Source: Stenotrophomonas maltophilia (GTDB lineage: Bacteria > Pseudomonadota > Gammaproteobacteria > Xanthomonadales > Xanthomonadaceae). Taken from it: a DNA stretch of 64,000 nt. Numbering within the stretch: the first letter of the stretch is position 1; every line of letters begins with the position of its first letter. Positions 60,286-64,000 of this stretch are shown here, one piece after another. Both the position numbers and the translations under genes were made by a program. Where the stretch lies: the NCBI RefSeq assembly GCF_023518235.1, contig NZ_CP090423.1, forward strand, positions 1,116,001 through 1,180,000. The letters are read 5' to 3'. The notes under the pieces were generated by a model. The model searched no databases and was not told the DNA's origin. It worked only from the letters and a program-made list of their open reading frames with translations.

Positions 60286-62571
60286 TTACTCCACTGTCAC
60301 CGGCAGCAGACGCTCCGGCTCGGCCTGGGTCTCCACCACCAGCTCGTCGTCGCGGACATCAATGCTGACCTTGCCGCCGTTGACCAGCTTGCCGAACAGC
60401 AGCTCGTCGGCCAGCGGACGCTTGATCCTGTCCTGGATCACACGGGCCATCGGGCGCGCGCCCATCAGCGGGTCGAAGCCGTGGTGGGCCAGCCAGTCGC
60501 GCGCGGTCGGCGTGGCCGACAGGCTGACGTGCTTCTCCTGCAGCAGCATCTCCAGCTCGATCAGGAACTTGTCGACAACACGCAGGATGTGCTCGAAGCC
60601 CAGCGGCTGGAACTGCACCACCGCATCGAGGCGGTTGCGGAACTCCGGCGTGAACGCGCGGCGGATGGTCTCCATCGCATCGGTGGCATGGTCCTGCTTG
60701 GTGAAGCCGATCGAACGCCGCGAGGCCTGCGCCGCACCGGCATTGGTGGTCATCACCAGCACCACGTTCTTGAAGTTGGCTTCGCGACCGTTGGTGTCGG
60801 TCAGCACGCCGCGGTCCATCACCTGCAACAGGATGTTGAAAATGTCCGGGTGCGCCTTCTCGATCTCGTCCAGCAGCAGCACGCAGTGCGGGGTCTTGAC
60901 GATCTTTTCGGTCAGCAGGCCACCCTGGTCGAAGCCGACGTAGCCCGGGGGCGCACCGATCAGGCGGCTGATCGAATGCGGCTCCATGTACTCGGACATG
61001 TCGAAGCGGACCAGCTCGATGCCCAGCTGCAGCGCCAGCTGCTTGGTCACCTCGGTCTTGCCGACACCGGTCGGGCCGGCGAACAGGAAGTTGCCGATCG
61101 GCTTTTCCGGGTTGCCCAGGCCTGAACGGGCCAGCTTGATGGCCGACGCCAGGGTACCGATGGCCGGGTCCTGGCCGAAGATCACCATCTTCAGGTTGCG
61201 CTCCAGGTGCTGCAGCACATCCTTGTCTGTGGCACTGACCTGCTTGGCCGGGATGCGCGCCATCTTGGCCACGATCGCCTCCACCTCCTCGACGTCGATC
61301 AGCTCCTTGCGCTGCCCTTCGGGCAGCAGGCGCTGGCGCGCGCCGGCCTCGTCGATCACGTCGATGGCCTTGTCCGGCAGCAGGCGGTCGCCGATGTGCT
61401 TCACCGACAGGTCTACCGCCGCCTGCAGCGCCTCGTCCGAATAGGTCACGCCATGGTGCAGCTCGTACTTGGACTTCAAGCCCTGCAGGATCTCGTAGGT
61501 CTCGCCCACCGTCGGCTCGACGATGTCGATCTTCTGGAAGCGGCGAGCCAGGGCGCGGTCCTTCTCGAAGATGCCGCGGTATTCCTGGAAGGTGGTCGAA
61601 CCGATGCAGCGCAGCTCGCCGGAGGCCAGTGCCGGCTTGATCAGGTTGGAGGCATCCATGGTGCCACCGGAGGCCGAACCGGCACCGATGATGGTGTGGA
61701 TCTCGTCGATGAACAGCACCGCGTTGGGTACCTTCTTCAGCGCGGTCAGTACACCCTTCAGGCGCTTCTCGAAGTCGCCGCGGTACTTGGTGCCGGCCAC
61801 CAGCGCGCCCAGGTCGAGCGAGTAGATCACCGCATCGGCCAGCACGTCGGGCACCGAGCCTTCGACGATGCGGCGGGCCAGGCCCTCGGCAATGGCGGTC
61901 TTGCCCACGCCGGCCTCACCCACGTAAAGCGGGTTGTTCTTGCGGCGGCGGCACAGGACCTGGATGGTGCGCTCGATCTCGTCGGCACGACCGACCAGCG
62001 GGTCGATGCGACCGGCCCGGGCCTGTTCGTTGAGGTTGCTGGCGAACTCGGTCAGTGCGTCGCCCTTGGGCTCCCCCTCGCCGCCTTCCATGCGGCCCTC
62101 GCCCTCGGAGGACGAGGACGGCTGCTCGCCCTCCTCACCCAGCTTGGCGATGCCATGGGACAGGTAATTGACCACGTCCAGCCGGGTGACATCCTGCTGG
62201 TTGAGGTAATAGACGGCGTGGGAGTCCTTCTCACCGAAGATGGCCACCAGCACATTGGCGCCGGTGACTTCCTTCTTGCCCGAGGACTGCACGTGGTACA
62301 CAGCCCGCTGCAGCACGCGCTGGAAGCCCAGGGTCGGCTGGGTATCGCGTCCGTCATCTTCGGCCAGGCGGGACACGGACGCCTCGATGGCCTGCTCCAG
62401 CTCTTGACGCAGGCGTTCGGCGTCGGCCCCACAGGCCTTCAGGACGGCCTGGGCGGACGGGTTGTCGAGCAGTGCCAACAGCAGGTGTTCGACCGTCATG
62501 AACTCATGCCGGGCCTCACGGGCGCGCTTGTAGCACTGGCCGATGGTGTGTTCGAGGTCTTTGCTGAACAT
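60286..62571 (-). CDS. clpA: ATP-dependent Clp protease ATP-binding subunit ClpA
   Basis: 761-residue double-AAA+ unfoldase. The N-domain (MFSKDLEHTIGQCYKRAREA) docks ClpS. AAA-1 has Walker A GEAGVGKTAIAEG and Walker B AVLFIDEIHTIIGAG. AAA-2 has GPTGVGKTEVTKQ and CVLLLDEIEKAHPD. The C-terminal part contains the IGF-type ClpP loop (RRSIGFTKQDH). It feeds substrates into ClpP, and ClpS encoded upstream on the same strand adapts it for N-end-rule substrates. The stretch between the N-domain and AAA-1 is acidic and Gly/Glu-rich (EGEGRMEGGEGE). Confidence 0.97.
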   Translation of the reverse strand: MFSKDLEHTIGQCYKRAREARHEFMTVEHLLLALLDNPSAQAVLKACGADAERLRQELEQAIEASVSRLAEDDGRDTQPTLGFQRVLQRAVYHVQSSGKKEVTGANVLVAIFGEKDSHAVYYLNQQDVTRLDVVNYLSHGIAKLGEEGEQPSSSSEGEGRMEGGEGEPKGDALTEFASNLNEQARAGRIDPLVGRADEIERTIQVLCRRRKNNPLYVGEAGVGKTAIAEGLARRIVEGSVPDVLADAVIYSLDLGALVAGTKYRGDFEKRLKGVLTALKKVPNAVLFIDEIHTIIGAGSASGGTMDASNLIKPALASGELRCIGSTTFQEYRGIFEKDRALARRFQKIDIVEPTVGETYEILQGLKSKYELHHGVTYSDEALQAAVDLSVKHIGDRLLPDKAIDVIDEAGARQRLLPEGQRKELIDVEEVEAIVAKMARIPAKQVSATDKDVLQHLERNLKMVIFGQDPAIGTLASAIKLARSGLGNPEKPIGNFLFAGPTGVGKTEVTKQLALQLGIELVRFDMSEYMEPHSISRLIGAPPGYVGFDQGGLLTEKIVKTPHCVLLLDEIEKAHPDIFNILLQVMDRGVLTDTNGREANFKNVVLVMTTNAGAAQASRRSIGFTKQDHATDAMETIRRAFTPEFRNRLDAVVQFQPLGFEHILRVVDKFLIELEMLLQEKHVSLSATPTARDWLAHHGFDPLMGARPMARVIQDRIKRPLADELLFGKLVNGGKVSIDVRDDELVVETQAEPERLLPVTVE

Positions 62572-62709
62572 GGATTACTCCGGCGGCAGATGGGGACAAT
62601 ATGCGGCCTGACTACGCGATTTCCATCACCCTAGCGGATTGCTGCGTTCAGATGGCGTTAGCAGTGCAGATTGCTTGATCTTCATTCACTCCAGGACGAC
62701 CCTGCCAGC

Positions 62710-63522
62710 ATGAGCGAACCCTACCTGAGCCGCTGGCGATTGCGGCGTGATGGCGCGGCCATCGAAACGCCCCGCGCCCGGCTCTGGCCGGTGCTGACCC
62801 CGGCCGGCGTGCCGGCCATGCTCAAGGTCAGCGACGAGCCCGAAGAGCAGAACGCCCATCGACTGCTGCGCTGGTGGGACGGTGACGGCGCCGCCCGCCT
62901 GCTGGCCCACGAGGGGCCGGCCATCCTGATCGAGCGTGCCGCCGGCGACTCGCTGCGACAGCGTTCGATCAATGGCGAGGACGACACCTGCACCACCCTC
63001 CTGTGCCAGGTTCTGCAGCGGCTGCACCGGCCACGGAGCACAGCGCCCAGTGACCTGGTCTGCCTGCCTACATGGTTCGCCGACCTGCTGCAGCCAAGGG
63101 CTGCGTTGCCGCCACTACTGGAACAGTGCAGATCGCTGGCGCTGGTCTTGCTGCAGGACGAGCAGGAGATCCGGCCACTGCATGGCGACCTGCACCACGA
63201 CAACGTGCTGGATTTCGGCACGCGCGGCTGGCTGGCGATCGACCCGAAGCGGCTGATCGGCGACCGCGCCTTCGACTACACGACGTTGTTCAGCAACCCG
63301 GACCTGTGCGGCCCGGGCATCCACGTCGCCACGCGGCCGGAGCGGTTTGCGGCGCGACTGGAGCAGGTCGGCGCGTTGTCCGGCATCGAACGCCGTCGCC
63401 TGCTGCGCTGGATCGCGGCCAGCATGGGCCTGTCGGCGGTGTGGTTCCGCGATGACGGCGACCCGGCCGACATCGACGAGGCGGTGGCGAAAATGGCGCT
63501 GGAGGCGCTGGCGGAGGCATGA
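62710..63522 (+). CDS. aph(6): APH(6)-type streptomycin phosphotransferase
   Basis: 270-residue kinase-fold enzyme of the streptomycin 6-phosphotransferase group. The Brenner-type catalytic loop HGDLHHDN (158-165, Asp160) and the metal-binding IDPK (Asp178) are both intact. An early LKV motif holds the ATP Lys39. Related chromosomal genes are known in S. maltophilia. It would inactivate streptomycin in the cytoplasm; the level of resistance depends on expression. The start at 62710 is preferred to 62671. It is divergent from clpA across about 140 bases. Confidence 0.85.
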   Translation: MSEPYLSRWRLRRDGAAIETPRARLWPVLTPAGVPAMLKVSDEPEEQNAHRLLRWWDGDGAARLLAHEGPAILIERAAGDSLRQRSINGEDDTCTTLLCQVLQRLHRPRSTAPSDLVCLPTWFADLLQPRAALPPLLEQCRSLALVLLQDEQEIRPLHGDLHHDNVLDFGTRGWLAIDPKRLIGDRAFDYTTLFSNPDLCGPGIHVATRPERFAARLEQVGALSGIERRRLLRWIAASMGLSAVWFRDDGDPADIDEAVAKMALEALAEA

Positions 63523-63532
63523 TCCAAGGTGG

Positions 63533-63606
63533 GTGCCCACCTTGGTGGGCGCAATGCGCCGGGGGCCGCCACACCTGCTCTGGTAGGTGCCCACCTTGGT
63601 GGGCAC
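63533..63606. repeat. Two copies of a 20-bp palindromic repeat
   Basis: GTGCCCACCTTGGTGGGCGC (63533-63552) and GTGCCCACCTTGGTGGGCAC (63587-63606) are same-orientation copies that differ at one position. Confidence 0.8.
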
Positions 63607-63640
63607 GATGCCTCGGGCGTCGGTACGCCGTAACAAAAGG

Positions 63641-63665
63641 CAGCCGAGCATCGGCTCGGCTCTAC
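63641..63665 (-). repeat. SMAG-like GTAG repeat
   Basis: On the minus strand GTAGAGCCGAGCCGATGCTCG, between the APH gene and clpS. Confidence 0.8.
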
Positions 63666-63714
63666 AGCACGCCGGGTCCGGAATCGATGTACCCGGACGG
63701 GAACCGGCAGCCGG

Positions 63715-64000
63715 TCAGGCCTTTTCCATCGTGCACAGCAACGGATGCTGGTTCATCCGCGAATACTCATTGACCTGGGCGACCTTGGTCTCGGCCACTT
63801 CGCGGGTGAACACCCCGCACACCCCGCGGCCGCGGGTATGCACGTGCAGCATCACCTGCGTGGCCTTGTCCAGGTCCATGCTGAAGAACTGCTGCAGCAC
63901 GTCCACCACGAAATCCATCGGGGTGTAGTCGTCATTGAGCAGCATCACCTGGTAGAACGGCGGCGGCGCCACTTCCGGGCGCGCGGGCTCCACGGCAATA
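63715..64000 (-). CDS. clpS: ClpS adaptor protein (5' end outside window)
   Basis: At least 92 residues of the ClpS N-end-rule adaptor. The diagnostic [20 protein letters not shown] is near the start, and [20 protein letters not shown] follows. The frame remains open to the window edge, so the GTG near 63993 is probably internal and the true start lies outside. ClpS binds N-terminal Leu, Phe, Tyr or Trp residues and hands such proteins to ClpA, encoded next on the same strand. Aat, also in the window, creates some of these signals. Confidence 0.95.
   Translation of the reverse strand, partial: IAVEPARPEVAPPPFYQVMLLNDDYTPMDFVVDVLQQFFSMDLDKATQVMLHVHTRGRGVCGVFTREVAETKVAQVNEYSRMNQHPLLCTMEKA

Overview
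The window looks like a chromosome segment of the Stenotrophomonas maltophilia complex (Xanthomonadaceae). This is inferred from the GC-rich coding sequence, the GTAG-type palindromic repeats (SMAG-like) scattered between 40 and 64 kb, an APH(6)-type streptomycin phosphotransferase beside clpA, and a core block typical of xanthomonads (ftsK, DUF3857 transglutaminase, lolA, rarA; trxB, FemAB-like, aat, infA; clpA, clpS). No strain can be named from sequence alone.

Layout. 1-2.8 kb: the end of fdhD and a cytochrome bd oxidase of the cyanide-insensitive type (cioAB). 3-19.8 kb: an accessory region. It holds two divergent orphan genes, a tyrosine-phosphatase/HAD-phosphatase pair, a lipoprotein divergent from a small Xre regulator, and an unknown 404-residue protein divergent from a small winged-helix protein. 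These are followed by a translationally coupled Tn7-like operon (TnsA-like, TnsB, TnsC, TniQ), decayed DNA with a frameshifted tyrosine integrase, and a complete four-gene CBASS anti-phage operon (CD-NTase, HORMA, TRIP13-like ATPase, NucC). 19.8-32.1 kb: a minus-strand operon for a 2272-residue secreted repeat protein, a 1762-residue Rhs protein with a C-terminal toxin-like tip, and a small membrane protein in the immunity-gene position. 32.3-37 kb: a di-haem cytochrome c peroxidase, a lipoprotein, and a LuxR-type regulator coupled to a hybrid sensor kinase. 37-42.7 kb: SapC, an AT-hook protein, a second EF-G with what looks like a leader-peptide attenuator, and secreted proteins. 42.8-48.3 kb: a haem-uptake operon (esterase, beta-propeller protein, hmuTUV) behind a likely Fur box. 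48.5-64 kb: core housekeeping genes.

How the parts work together. In the CBASS operon the HORMA protein should activate the cyclase, the TRIP13 ATPase should reset HORMA, and cyclic triadenylate should activate the NucC nuclease. NucC has D73, E104 and K106 at the residue numbers I recall for the characterised E. coli enzyme. The most unusual locus is the Tn7-like operon. TnsB has a plausible DDE triad, but the TnsA-like protein seems to have lost its nuclease residues and TnsC has Thr where the Walker B Glu is expected. I could not find transposon ends. The other observation I rate highly is the nine-codon leader ORF with two mutually exclusive hairpins ahead of the EF-G paralogue.
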